Part shown: piece after piece, positions 1 to 8,081 of the stretch | Numbering within the stretch: position 1 is the stretch's first letter | Layout: the number at the start of each line of letters is the position of its first letter | Origin: Lysinibacillus sp. BPa_S21 | GTDB taxonomy: Bacteria > Bacillota > Bacilli > Bacillales_A > Planococcaceae | Assembly: GCF_023337795.1 (NCBI RefSeq) | Contig: NZ_JALIRS010000002.1 | Location: 310,001 to 374,000 of the forward strand | Direction: 5' to 3' | DNA length: 64,000 bases | The notes under the pieces: model-generated | The model's database searches: none | What the model was told of the DNA's origin: nothing | The model's input: the letters and a program-made list of their open reading frames with translations, nothing else | Position numbers and translations under genes: made by a program

Positions 1-66
1 TGAACAATCTTCCATGTTATAATTTTGAAGGAAATTTATACTAGTTTACATTTAAAGGAGCACAAA

Positions 67-480
67 ATGATGTTTAAAGACCCTTGGAATCCTACACAAA
101 AAGAAATAAAAAAATGGGCATATAGTGATGAAATGGAACCTGTGCAAGATTGGGAACTCGCCATCTATAAATTTGAAAATATACCGATGATTTGTACATT
201 TGTTGAGGATGAGCAATGTAAACATACTTCTTATTTCCTTAATACCTTATATGTTTTCACAGGAGATACGGTTCGGGGAGAGGACAGAGGAAAAATTCAA
301 AAGCTATCTCAATTACTAGGTACGATGGAAAATACAGCTGAATCAAAAGAACTTCAATTGTGGATTGAACGTTCTCAACTTCTCATTGAATATCCTGAAT
401 ATTACCATTCCTCTTATTGGGGTCTTTGTTCAAGGTTTGTTTATGAAAATTTAGAATCGGGCGCAATTCCAAAGATTTAA
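67..480 (+). CDS. hypothetical protein, 138 aa
   Basis: I do not recognise this family. The frame extends upstream to a TTG at 25, but the ATG at 67 has a good ribosome site (AAAGGAG, 54-60) six bases ahead, so I prefer 67. The product is rich in Trp, Tyr and acidic residues, has no signal peptide or membrane segment, and looks like a small soluble globular protein. It lies at the outer edge of the decayed prophage region, just before the integrase relics on the other strand. Small acidic proteins of this kind are sometimes immunity proteins, but nothing here proves that. Confidence 0.6.
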   Translation: MMFKDPWNPTQKEIKKWAYSDEMEPVQDWELAIYKFENIPMICTFVEDEQCKHTSYFLNTLYVFTGDTVRGEDRGKIQKLSQLLGTMENTAESKELQLWIERSQLLIEYPEYYHSSYWGLCSRFVYENLESGAIPKI

Positions 481-560
481 TTTCCGAAACAATAATAAAT
501 TTTTAACTCCAACAATCTAGGGCTTGCGTGATAACAATTCATTACACGCAAATCCTTTTG

Positions 561-764
561 TTATGCTCTCACAACTAACCCTGTAACTCCACGCATGGGC
601 TGTACAGCAACGACTAGATAACCTGTGTGAAATGATTCCTCTGCTCCACTATTAACGCTCACAGGTGCTATAGGCTCGTTAAACTCTCCTAAGAGGTAGT
701 TAAGGAAATAGTTGTTAGGATTCCACTTAGCTTCCCCAATCAATATGTCGCTCGTTGAATTGTC
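561..764 (-). pseudogene. 3' fragment of an unidentified (phage?) gene
   Basis: An open frame encodes about 65 residues ending GVTGLVVRA and begins right after a TAG at 765-767, with no ribosome site or usable start upstream. It directly abuts the end of the integrase relic, in a different frame. This looks like a deletion junction in which the tail of another gene was joined to a broken integrase. I cannot assign the family. The repeated motif style (NEPIAPVSV, FHTGYLVVA) suggests a structural or virion-associated protein, but that is a guess. Confidence 0.4.
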
Positions 765-1293
765 CTAGAGTGTTAATGCGAATCCCTGTCTTGTACATCG
801 TTAAAATAGCTGTTTACATCTCTCAGACCAATGAATGTACTTTTATCAATTAATGACACTAAGATTGCAATATCATTCGGCTTTGCTCCCTTTTTAAACT
901 TCTTATCTACCTTCACATTGATTGCCAAAAGTTCAAGCTCAACCAACCATTGGTGAAACACTTGCCTAAGAACGATTTCAGAACCTTTAGGCGTGTTAGC
1001 TTTGTTTGATTCACTATATGCATACTATCAAGCCTTGAGTAAATAGTGTCTACTGTGATTTTTTCTAAATAGGTAACTCCTGTACTCCTTGAGAAATTCA
1101 TCAGTACTGTATCATAATCCTTGATGGTACGTGGTCTATAGCCACTAACCTCCATTTGGCTTATAATAGCTCCCACCGCTTCTGAAAAGAGCTTGTAACG
1201 AGCAGCCGTTGACTTCTCCCCTTTGATAGAAGCGGTAAGCTCTTTAGTTGTCAGTGAGAAATCTACATCAAATAATCCCGACTTTTTGGTCAT
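765..1293 (-). pseudogene. tyrosine integrase relic (SPbeta-like), frameshifted
   Basis: The first frame starts at an ATG at 1293 behind GGAGG and encodes the N-terminal SAM-like core-binding domain (SGYRPRTIKDYDTVL through NGWLSLNFW). It then shifts frame near 956. A second frame continues (INVKVDKKFKKGAKPNDI, then GLRDV) and shifts again near 800 into a third frame, which supplies AILTMYKTGIRINTL, the start of the catalytic domain with its first Arg. Everything after that is missing, including the HxxR and Tyr motifs. The segments read in order as one SPbeta-type recombinase, so this is a decayed gene with two frameshifts and a 3' deletion. Confidence 0.7.
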
Positions 1294-1363
1294 AAAAAAA
1301 TCCTCCATTCAATTGAATTGGAAGATAATTTCGGTACTATATTCACGTAATTTCTTAGGGTAA

Positions 1364-1409
1364 TAAAAAAGGGATTCAGTAACAGTGACCGAGGCCCTGA
1401 CCGAATCCC
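1364..1409 (-). terminator. intrinsic terminator, reverse strand
   Basis: On the minus strand GGGATTC pairs with GAATCCC around an imperfect inner stem, followed by TTTTTT. It lies 180 bases beyond the TIR gene and could end that transcript. It also lies 50 bases past a 12-base match to the tRNA-Arg 3' end, so it could be an old tRNA terminator. Confidence 0.6.
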
Positions 1410-1459
1410 TAGTTTCTCACAAATCCAATTGTATCAAAGGTTTGTGACTAATTTTAGTA

Positions 1460-1471
1460 CGTCCCAGGAGG
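1460..1471. other. 12-bp match to the tRNA-Arg 3' end, possible att remnant
   Basis: CGTCCCAGGAGG is identical to the last bases of the tRNA-Arg gene at 17927-17938, in the same orientation. It sits between two prophage relics and just before a terminator, as the displaced chromosomal end of a tRNA would. The match is short and a chance occurrence is possible. Confidence 0.25.
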
Positions 1472-1592
1472 ACATACTATAATGCTAATATATCAACGGT
1501 TAATGTATAGAATGTTTACTTTTTGTTTACCTTACTTTTTTAGAACACCCATCACGGAGTGGTCTTTAGACTACTTTTTTCCAAGCGTTCAA

Positions 1593-4094
1593 TTAATTAA
1601 AAACAGTTTCATATTTATTAATTTTATTTTCTAGCAACCTTTTAGCTGTCTCAGAAATATTTATTTCTCTAGCAATTGCTCTAGCCCTAGAAATATCTCC
1701 TGTTGCTGCATTATAAACTGCTAAACACTTTAAATAATCTCGATGATATTTACTACTTGGATTTCCATGTATATTTTTTATTGCTTCTAAAGTAGATTTT
1801 AAATTCTCAGTTTTATTTAACCTTTCGTATACATCAAAAGTAACCAAAAGGATAAAAATGTCATTGGGATATTTAAATGCATTATCTTCAATTAGCTGAC
1901 CTGCTTTTATTAAATCTTCATTAAAGTGAATATTGTACTGTATATTCATTACTAAAGACATACTTTTTGCTTTATCAGAATCTATTTTTTTTATATCTTC
2001 TAATAAAATTCTTGTTTGTTCTTTTCTCTCTTCAAAACTTAACGCTTCGCTTTTTCCATAAGACAAACATTGAAAATATGCTTGAATATGATACTCATTG
2101 CTTCTATTAGACTCATAATTTTCTTTTGCTAAATTCAATGCTTTATCATATTCTTCATTATTATTATACACAAGTACGAGTTCTCTTTTCGCTCTTCCAA
2201 ACTGTGGTCTATCATTTAAAGCCTTCAACAAACTTTCAATTGCTTTTGTATCTAATCCTACATGTCTATAATAAAAACCAAATAAAAAGTTATGCTCTGG
2301 CCCATTTATTTTTTGAACCTCTTCTTTAAACCTATTATCTTTTAATCTTGCCAATGATGAACATAGATAATAACGAATTTCTCGAGCAATGTGTGTATCC
2401 ATAAATTCTTCATTTTCCAGAATTCTATCAGCTAACTTTATTACATCTTGGTCTCTATCTCTTCGATCATATAACTCTTTCATAGATTTCAAATAATGTG
2501 AAGGAATTAAAAATCCACTATCTATTTCACTGTTCTCACTAATTGCCTCCCTTAATGAATAAAACACATCCGATACATCCCGATCATTTATTTTTTCAAA
2601 ATTATTCATAAATTCTTTTACATGGTTACTTAGAGCACCTTTGAACTCTCTAGCCATTTCAAACCTTTGGCGTTGAACGTAGTTTTTTATAGCCGAGTTT
2701 AGACATAAATATTCTCCATTAATACCCAAATTCTCACAAATACCATTTGTTATAAATTCATCTATGAGAGTTTTATATTCATCTGAATCGTTAATTATTT
2801 CAGAAAGCATGCTATAACTAATAAAATCAAATGCTGCTATTAATGCTAATAATTTATAAGATTCCTCATTACCATCATAACGAGATAAAAGCCTTGTTAC
2901 TTTACCATCAGCAAAATCAGTTATTATGGATGTATTATTTTTCAAATCGTTAATACTATGATGCTTTATAAAATCAGCAGTAAAAATTATTTCCTTTGGT
3001 AAACCAGAGAAAAATGATGTAACAAATTTTATATCATTTTCATTTAAATCCATTTCTAAAATACGAAGATAACGGTTAAAAAAACGACCTCTTTCATTAA
3101 AGGGAAGTTCCGGAACATGGATGGCATGAATAGATTCTGAGTTAGCTAAATCTTGGTATCGTGTTCTATGCTTACTTACTACGCAAATAGACATACCATT
3201 AGATGCATTACTAAGTTTATTATTTAATTTTATAAACCAATTACTTATTGTCCTTGTAGGTGAAACTATTGCTCCTTCATCTACAATTAACAATATATCT
3301 TTTGCATTTTTCATTTCCTGTAACATCTTAAAAACAATTTCAACTTTTTCTTCTTGTGATAACTTTAATAAAGACCCATCTATAGTAATGTCCTGCTCAA
3401 AGCCTAAGTCACTCAATAAAAAAATAAGATCTTCTATACTTTGATGTGCGTCTAATACAATTGTAGGCATATAATAACTATCACTAATAATACTTGATTT
3501 TATTAGGCTTCTTCTTAATAAAGATCTTCTACCAATTTCATTTAATCCAGACGCTATTAGAGTGGTTGGAAAAGGTTTATTATAAGAATCTATTCTTTCT
3601 TCAATGTTATCAATAAGGTCGTTCCTGCCAGCAAAAAACGAATTTTTTTCTCTAATTTTAGGATTTTTTTCCCAAATTATTTCAATGTATCTATTATGAA
3701 TTTTCCTTGCTGCAATGGATGGTTTCGAAATGTATCTAATATTATAAATCTCTCTCATCCAATCTGGTATTCTCTTATCCTCATGAGTAATCTTTTCGTC
3801 AATAATTATTGGATATATCTTTCTTAAATCATTTTTTTCTAGTAATTCTTTAGCTTCAAGAATCTCCTTTTTTACCCATTCAGATTCTAATGCTGCATCT
3901 GATATAAACAGGACAAAAATCTCAGTACTTTCTAACCATTTTGATATCTCTTTTGCAGTTTCTTGACCTTCTTCAAAAGTCTTTGCATCATAGACAAATT
4001 TATCCGGTCCAATCAACTTCTTAAGTTTTTTCACAACATTTTCAATATAAATTTTTTTATCTTTACTACTATGAGATAAAAATACTCTCTTCAT
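1593..4094 (-). CDS. TIR domain / STAND-like NTPase / TPR protein, putative anti-phage defence
   Basis: An 833-residue single-gene unit. Residues 1-130 form a TIR domain: RVFLSHSSKD at the start, then FVLFISDAALESEWVKKE with Glu77 in the usual NADase position. Residues 153-400 look like a STAND/NACHT-type NTPase: FFAGRNDLIDNIEERI, a degenerate P-loop GLNEIGRRS around 183-191 (Arg in place of Lys), and a Walker B LLIVDE at 268-273. From about 560 the protein is helical with TPR-like repeats, the usual sensor half. Known proteins of this build sense phage and then use TIR to destroy NAD+ or make signal nucleotides. The gene is conspicuously AT-rich, has a ribosome site (AAGGAGAG) and a TATAAT about 30 bases upstream, and lies between prophage relics. 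Defence function is inferred. Confidence 0.75.
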   Translation of the reverse strand: MKRVFLSHSSKDKKIYIENVVKKLKKLIGPDKFVYDAKTFEEGQETAKEISKWLESTEIFVLFISDAALESEWVKKEILEAKELLEKNDLRKIYPIIIDEKITHEDKRIPDWMREIYNIRYISKPSIAARKIHNRYIEIIWEKNPKIREKNSFFAGRNDLIDNIEERIDSYNKPFPTTLIASGLNEIGRRSLLRRSLIKSSIISDSYYMPTIVLDAHQSIEDLIFLLSDLGFEQDITIDGSLLKLSQEEKVEIVFKMLQEMKNAKDILLIVDEGAIVSPTRTISNWFIKLNNKLSNASNGMSICVVSKHRTRYQDLANSESIHAIHVPELPFNERGRFFNRYLRILEMDLNENDIKFVTSFFSGLPKEIIFTADFIKHHSINDLKNNTSIITDFADGKVTRLLSRYDGNEESYKLLALIAAFDFISYSMLSEIINDSDEYKTLIDEFITNGICENLGINGEYLCLNSAIKNYVQRQRFEMAREFKGALSNHVKEFMNNFEKINDRDVSDVFYSLREAISENSEIDSGFLIPSHYLKSMKELYDRRDRDQDVIKLADRILENEEFMDTHIAREIRYYLCSSLARLKDNRFKEEVQKINGPEHNFLFGFYYRHVGLDTKAIESLLKALNDRPQFGRAKRELVLVYNNNEEYDKALNLAKENYESNRSNEYHIQAYFQCLSYGKSEALSFEERKEQTRILLEDIKKIDSDKAKSMSLVMNIQYNIHFNEDLIKAGQLIEDNAFKYPNDIFILLVTFDVYERLNKTENLKSTLEAIKNIHGNPSSKYHRDYLKCLAVYNAATGDISRARAIAREINISETAKRLLENKINKYETVFN

Positions 4095-4227
4095 ATAATT
4101 CTCTCCTTATATAAATTTGGTAAATTATATACCTTTTTAACAATATTACCATATTGTAACCCGAATAGGACTTTTAATTTATTTATCAAATTTGTCTTAT
4201 ATCAAATTACCCTTTCTACCAAACCAG

Positions 4228-5113
4228 TCAAATTTCTAACGATGGCTCAACATACACAAATGATTGTGGAAGGCTATCCCTTTCGTCTAACCAATTATAG
4301 AAAGGCACAGGACGTTCTTTGCACGGAGTTTCTTCTATAGATGGTGAATTATCTGACTTGTTATCTAAACGACCCATCGCCTTATTAAAAGCACCTACAA
4401 ATACAGCTCTTAATGCACTTGTAACTGTAAGCACACCTTCTTTAATGTCCATAGCAATTTTAAATAACACATTCTTAGCTTTAATGAAGTCGGTTGTACT
4501 TTGAACCTGAGTAGCTAATACAACTTTGTGTAATTCATCTTTTAAGATCATCACGTAATGGCAAGCTATTCATGAAATCAAACAGCATCACCTGGTACTC
4601 GTTCATGTATTCTTTTTTCTTTTCAGCTTGCAAAGCCAATTCATTTTCTAAATCACATAAATTATTATTTGCTTGTTTAGAACTTAAAAGATTAAAAGAT
4701 TTAGATACTTGGTTTTCAGATTGCGGATGGCAAACAGCGTCATTACTAGCTTCATCGACTATCTCTCGTTGGGACACGCTCGATGGGACATAAGGTAATA
4801 TGCGATAAATACTAGCTCCTTTTATGCCGTTTAATTTCGTTCCTGGTACTTTTTCTATGATGCCTAACTCAACTAATCTTTTAATACTACGATAAACAGT
4901 TTTCGTGCTGATCTCCAATGCCGTGACGATTGTAGCAGCCTTTAAGTGACACACTCCCGGATACTCTAATGAATGACTGGCAAACTTAAAAACGATGGCA
5001 TGCTCAGCTGGTGTTAAATCATAATAATGTGCGGCTATATGTTCTTCCACACTCTTATCCATATCTGCTACGCTATCAAATGTTTTATAAGTTGCTAAGT
5101 ATTCAAATGCCAT
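4228..5113 (-). pseudogene. helix-turn-helix protein (phage/plasmid replication-type), split by a frameshift
   Basis: The first part (5113-4535) encodes a winged-helix domain: LTPAEHAIVFKFASHS, then a helix-turn-helix TKTVYRSIKRLVELGIIEKV. It ends LPLRDDLKR and stop. The second part (to 4228) continues as LKDELHKVVLATQ... and ends with a YNWL-containing tail. The frames meet at the run CTTAAAAGATG (around 4544-4554), and removing one A would fuse them into about 295 residues. I chose the ATG at 5113 because AAAGGCGG lies at proper distance; an upstream GTG sits on that site. Homologues in Bacillus are DNA-binding replication or regulatory proteins (recalled). It is divergent from the XRE gene at 5292 across a triple operator. 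A translational +1 shift or a sequencing error is not excluded. Confidence 0.6.
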
Positions 5114-5141
5114 CGTTTTCACCCGCCTTTCGTTATTTTTT

Positions 5142-5235
5142 ATTACTAACAGAGTAATAATATTACTTTATTAAGAATTTTATTACCTATATAGTAAATT
5201 ACTTTGTTCATAATGTCAATTACTAATTGCGTAAT
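5142..5235. promoter_or_regulatory. three ATTAC-N7-GTAA(T/A) operator copies in a divergent promoter region
   Basis: Three palindromes of the same form lie at 5142-5158, 5182-5198 and 5219-5235: ATTAC, seven free bases, then GTAAT (GTAAA in the middle copy). Their centres are about 40 and 37 bases apart, close to whole helical turns. They lie between the divergent helix-turn-helix gene (start 5113) and XRE gene (start 5292), so either product could bind them. Confidence 0.6.
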
Positions 5236-5291
5236 TTTATTTCTTGATTTATAATTTAAATAAGTTAAACGGAATAAAGGTAGGTGTACAA

Positions 5292-5513
5292 ATGCACTTA
5301 AAGTCGAGGTTAAAAGTATTACTTGCAGAAAGAGATATGAGCCAAAAGGATTTAGCTGAACAAACAGGACTTACAACACGTTTGATCAGTGAAATTGCTA
5401 ATAATAAAGTGAAGATGTATCCAAAGGATGCACTAGAGAAAATTATGGTCGCTTTGGATGTAAAGAATTTAGGTGAATTACTGCAGCGTATAGATGAAGA
5501 TACAGATAACTAA
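5292..5513 (+). CDS. Cro/CI-type (XRE) transcriptional regulator, 73 aa
   Basis: A compact helix-turn-helix protein: LKVLLAERDMSQKDLAEQTGLTTRLISEIANNK is a textbook HTH_3 domain, and little else is present. It resembles the small YozG/Cro-like repressors of phages and mobile elements. The frame is open further upstream, but the ATG at 5292 has the ribosome site AAAGGTAGG at 5276-5284, so I start there. It is followed after about 100 bases by the membrane nuclease gene and may control both it and the divergent gene through the operators at 5142-5235. Confidence 0.75.
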   Translation: MHLKSRLKVLLAERDMSQKDLAEQTGLTTRLISEIANNKVKMYPKDALEKIMVALDVKNLGELLQRIDEDTDN

Positions 5514-5617
5514 CTTGGTTGTCTGTTTTTTTTTATATGTACAAATTGGTTAAGATTACCTACAATAATGTTAACCAAAGGAAAATTCATTATGCGGAAA
5601 TAAAGGAGGAGACTTTC

Positions 5618-7243
5618 ATGAAAATAAAATATCCTTGGTATTGTAGCTGGTGGTTTATAATTCTTCTGCTACTTTTAGCTATTTCTACTTCAGGCTATAC
5701 ATTAAGTTTAGTTTTAGTCCCATTCATAATAAGACATTACGTTAAAAAGATACACACTTTAAAAGCAAGTACAGGAGAAATTGAAAACCTATCAACTGAA
5801 ATATCGCGGCTCACAGGTGAACACGAGCTGTTGAAAAATAACATTGCCCAAGACACTGAATATTTTAAGCAACAAGAAGAAAAATACATAGATAGTCTAA
5901 GGCAACAATATCAGGCTGAAGCAGATAGCATTATCCAAAATGCAGAACAAAAAGCTGAAGCAATTATCTCTGATTCAACTAAAGGTCTTGAACAAACAAT
6001 TCTTGATTTGCAAAAGTTCACTAATGAAAAAGAGGAACTGGGAGCCGACAACGTTAAACTTGCGAAAACAATTAAGACAAACGAAAACAAACTCATAAAA
6101 TTAAAAGCCGAGTTTTTGGGTATTCAAAATTTAATTAATAATTTCCCGCAGGCAATTAATTTAGATGTATTGGATGAAGAAATAACTTCTTTATTAGAAA
6201 GCTACGATGACGATAGCTTACTACATAATCTAATTGATTTAGACTGCCATTCCCTGCACTCTAAAGAACTTCGCAAAGAAATGAATCGAGTAAAAAAAGA
6301 AATTAATAAATTACTAGAAGCTTACATTTCACGCTATACAACTAAGGCCAATAAAACAATTTATCAGCTGATGGTTATTGGTTTACAAGCTGAATTACAA
6401 AACATCATCTATACGCTTTCGTATGCGAAACATCAGGAAGCTATTGATAATGCGCATAGTCTGATTAAGAAGTATTTAGCTATTTGCGCTGAAGGCAACA
6501 GCAATATCTTACCAACAATTACACGCTTTTTAAATGAGCTGGAGCCTCTTTTCGTTGAAGCTATTGAAGTCGAGTATCACTACTACATTAAACGTGAGCA
6601 AGAAAAAGAAGAACAGCGTATCATTCGAGAGCAGATGCGTGAGGAAGCAGCTGAACGTAAAGCATTAGCCGAACAGCAAAAACGACTAGAAAAAGAAGAA
6701 GAAAAATATAATATTGAGATGAATCGTAATCGTGAACTTCTTTTAACCGAACAAAATCCTGACGTTATCGCTACTTTAGAAGCTCGCATTAGAGAACTAG
6801 AAGAACAACAAAATAAAGTGGCGATTGAAAAAGAGGAAATTTTAAAGCGTGCGAATGGTAAAGCTGGTTATGTCTACGTAATTTCTAACCTTGGCTCATT
6901 TGGAGACACTATGTATAAAATCGGCATGACTAGACGCATGAATCCAATGGAACGTGTCGATGAATTGGGAGACGCCTCTGTACCATTCAAATTTGATGTA
7001 CACGCTATGATTTTCTCTGACGATGCAGTAGGACTAGAAAAAGATTTACACGAACGATTAAGCAATCAGCGTGTAAATAAAGTAAACTTGCGAAAAGAAT
7101 TCTTTGAAACAACTATTGATGACTTAGAAGAATTAGTAACATCACTAGACCCAACTGTTGAATTCAGAAAAACATTAATTGCTCAAGAATATCATCGTAG
7201 CTTAGAGATTAAGGAAGAAATGAAAGCTAACCAAATAGCTTGA
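5618..7243 (+). CDS. membrane-anchored DUF4041 / GIY-YIG (T5orf172) nuclease, SNIPE-like
   Basis: A 541-residue protein; the ATG at 5618 follows AAAGGAGGA. Residues 10-42 form one or two membrane segments (WWFIILLLLLAIS, LSLVLVPFII). A coiled coil follows, then a DUF4041-type middle region (about 170-340, KELRKEMNRVKKEINKLLEAYI), then a long Glu/Arg-rich coiled coil. The C-terminal GIY-YIG nuclease of the T5orf172/MUG113 type has YVYV at 418, YKIG at 433, the helix Arg at 439-440 and a candidate metal-binding Glu at 474. Membrane anchor, DUF4041 and GIY-YIG is the arrangement reported for SNIPE, which cuts phage DNA as it enters at the inner membrane (recalled). Domain calls are firm; anti-phage activity is inferred from similarity and the prophage setting. 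Confidence 0.8.
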   Translation: MKIKYPWYCSWWFIILLLLLAISTSGYTLSLVLVPFIIRHYVKKIHTLKASTGEIENLSTEISRLTGEHELLKNNIAQDTEYFKQQEEKYIDSLRQQYQAEADSIIQNAEQKAEAIISDSTKGLEQTILDLQKFTNEKEELGADNVKLAKTIKTNENKLIKLKAEFLGIQNLINNFPQAINLDVLDEEITSLLESYDDDSLLHNLIDLDCHSLHSKELRKEMNRVKKEINKLLEAYISRYTTKANKTIYQLMVIGLQAELQNIIYTLSYAKHQEAIDNAHSLIKKYLAICAEGNSNILPTITRFLNELEPLFVEAIEVEYHYYIKREQEKEEQRIIREQMREEAAERKALAEQQKRLEKEEEKYNIEMNRNRELLLTEQNPDVIATLEARIRELEEQQNKVAIEKEEILKRANGKAGYVYVISNLGSFGDTMYKIGMTRRMNPMERVDELGDASVPFKFDVHAMIFSDDAVGLEKDLHERLSNQRVNKVNLRKEFFETTIDDLEELVTSLDPTVEFRKTLIAQEYHRSLEIKEEMKANQIA

Positions 7244-7257
7244 TTTAGAATTGTTGA

Positions 7258-7297
7258 ATATGCCCAGGTACTCAAAAATGGCCTGGGCATATTTTTA
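7258..7297. terminator. bidirectional terminator after the membrane nuclease
   Basis: ATATGCCCAGG (7258-7268) pairs perfectly with CCTGGGCATAT (7282-7292), followed by TTTTT. It separates the nuclease gene from the convergent lysis cassette. Confidence 0.8.
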
Positions 7298-7483
7298 TTT
7301 AGCAACACTACGTCGCTGGTCAATTGTAATATATAAACCTAATAGTCGATCTGTAGTCATTTGCTTATTTTGCAGATCCTTTAAGTGTGAAGCTTGAATA
7401 ATACCATCCTTTACAGCTTGTGCGATAAAGTTTTCCGCCTCAGTTTTCATTGTTGGTGAACCTGGATTCCATTTTGTCATATC
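7295..7483 (-). pseudogene. detached C-terminal domain of a phage endolysin
   Basis: About 60 residues (TKWNPGSPTMKTEAENF ... LGLYITIDQRRS). The pattern 'A..GI-(6)-H-..-MT-..-LGL-I-..-R' also ends the amidase at 12736, so this is probably the wall-targeting tail of a phage lysin. It lies directly after the truncated M15 peptidase, in another frame, with no convincing ribosome site of its own. I read it as the second half of a lysin gene broken by a deletion or frameshift; an independent small gene starting at MTKW is the alternative. Confidence 0.5.
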
Positions 7484-7821
7484 CATGTGCCTCCCCATTC
7501 AATGCTTAGCTTTTTAGCAATAGCTCCAATTCGATTCAGCGTTGTCAAATCATATAATGATTGTGGAGGGCCAACAGCGATGTCCCATGCTAGACGTGAT
7601 TTATGATTACTGTTTAGTGTCCAAGTAACAATTTGCCCTGGTCGTGTTCTCCCTTGAGCATATAAGTAATTTTGTCGTTCTTGGCTCCGGTACGTTTCAG
7701 TGATGAAGATGTTCTTAATACCTGCCTTATAACACTCTTGGAATAGTAATCTACAAGCTGTTTGTGCAACTGGTAATAGTTCGGCTAAATCTCGACATGT
7801 AGTTGTTACGCTTGTACTCAT
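7477..7821 (-). CDS. phage endolysin, M15-type peptidase, truncated
   Basis: The 114 residues match the N-terminal two-thirds of phage L-alanyl-D-glutamate / D-Ala-D-Ala peptidases (M15C/VanY fold). They include ITETYRSQERQNYLYAQGRT and the zinc motif SNHKSRLAWDIAVGPP (His and Asp ligands). The chain stops at IEWGGTWI, where the family normally continues into the second metal-ligand motif (PHFE). The protein therefore lacks a zinc ligand and is probably inactive. Its ATG overlaps the holin stop codon by four bases (ATGA), the normal translational coupling of a lysis cassette. Confidence 0.7.
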   Translation of the reverse strand: MSTSVTTTCRDLAELLPVAQTACRLLFQECYKAGIKNIFITETYRSQERQNYLYAQGRTRPGQIVTWTLNSNHKSRLAWDIAVGPPQSLYDLTTLNRIGAIAKKLSIEWGGTWI

Positions 7822-8081
7822 TTAATTTCACCATCCTTTGGTTTGTCATAATCCATTGCTAGTCGACTATCTGAAACACCTTTTGTTGTTGGGTCGATAA
7901 TAATACCAAGCAGACCTAAAATGCTCAGAATCGTTTCTGAAATAGCTGTAATTTGGTCGTTGTAAATCGTAATATCGACATTAAAAATGCCCGCTATTTG
8001 ATTAGCGAGCACTAGTAGTAATGCAATTAATGACATCCAAAACTGTATGTGTTGTAAACGCGCTTTCCAATTAATCTTCAT
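7818..8081 (-). CDS. phage holin, phi-LC3-like family
   Basis: This 87-residue protein has INWKARLQHIQFWMSLIALLLVLANQIAGIF, then a second hydrophobic segment (ISETILSILGLLGIIIDPTTKGVSDS) and a charged tail. The GIIIDPTTKGVSDS signature and two-segment build are typical of phi-LC3-type holins, which open the membrane so that the endolysin can reach the wall. The ATG at 8081 is preferred over an upstream GTG because GGAGAG lies eight bases ahead. It is the middle gene of the inner prophage's lysis cassette. Confidence 0.85.
   Translation of the reverse strand: MKINWKARLQHIQFWMSLIALLLVLANQIAGIFNVDITIYNDQITAISETILSILGLLGIIIDPTTKGVSDSRLAMDYDKPKDGEIK

Noticed and set aside
1371-1409. CRISPR-like or tandem repeat
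   Set aside because: It is a single imperfect hairpin followed by T residues, i.e. a terminator. No repeat-spacer array was seen anywhere in the window.
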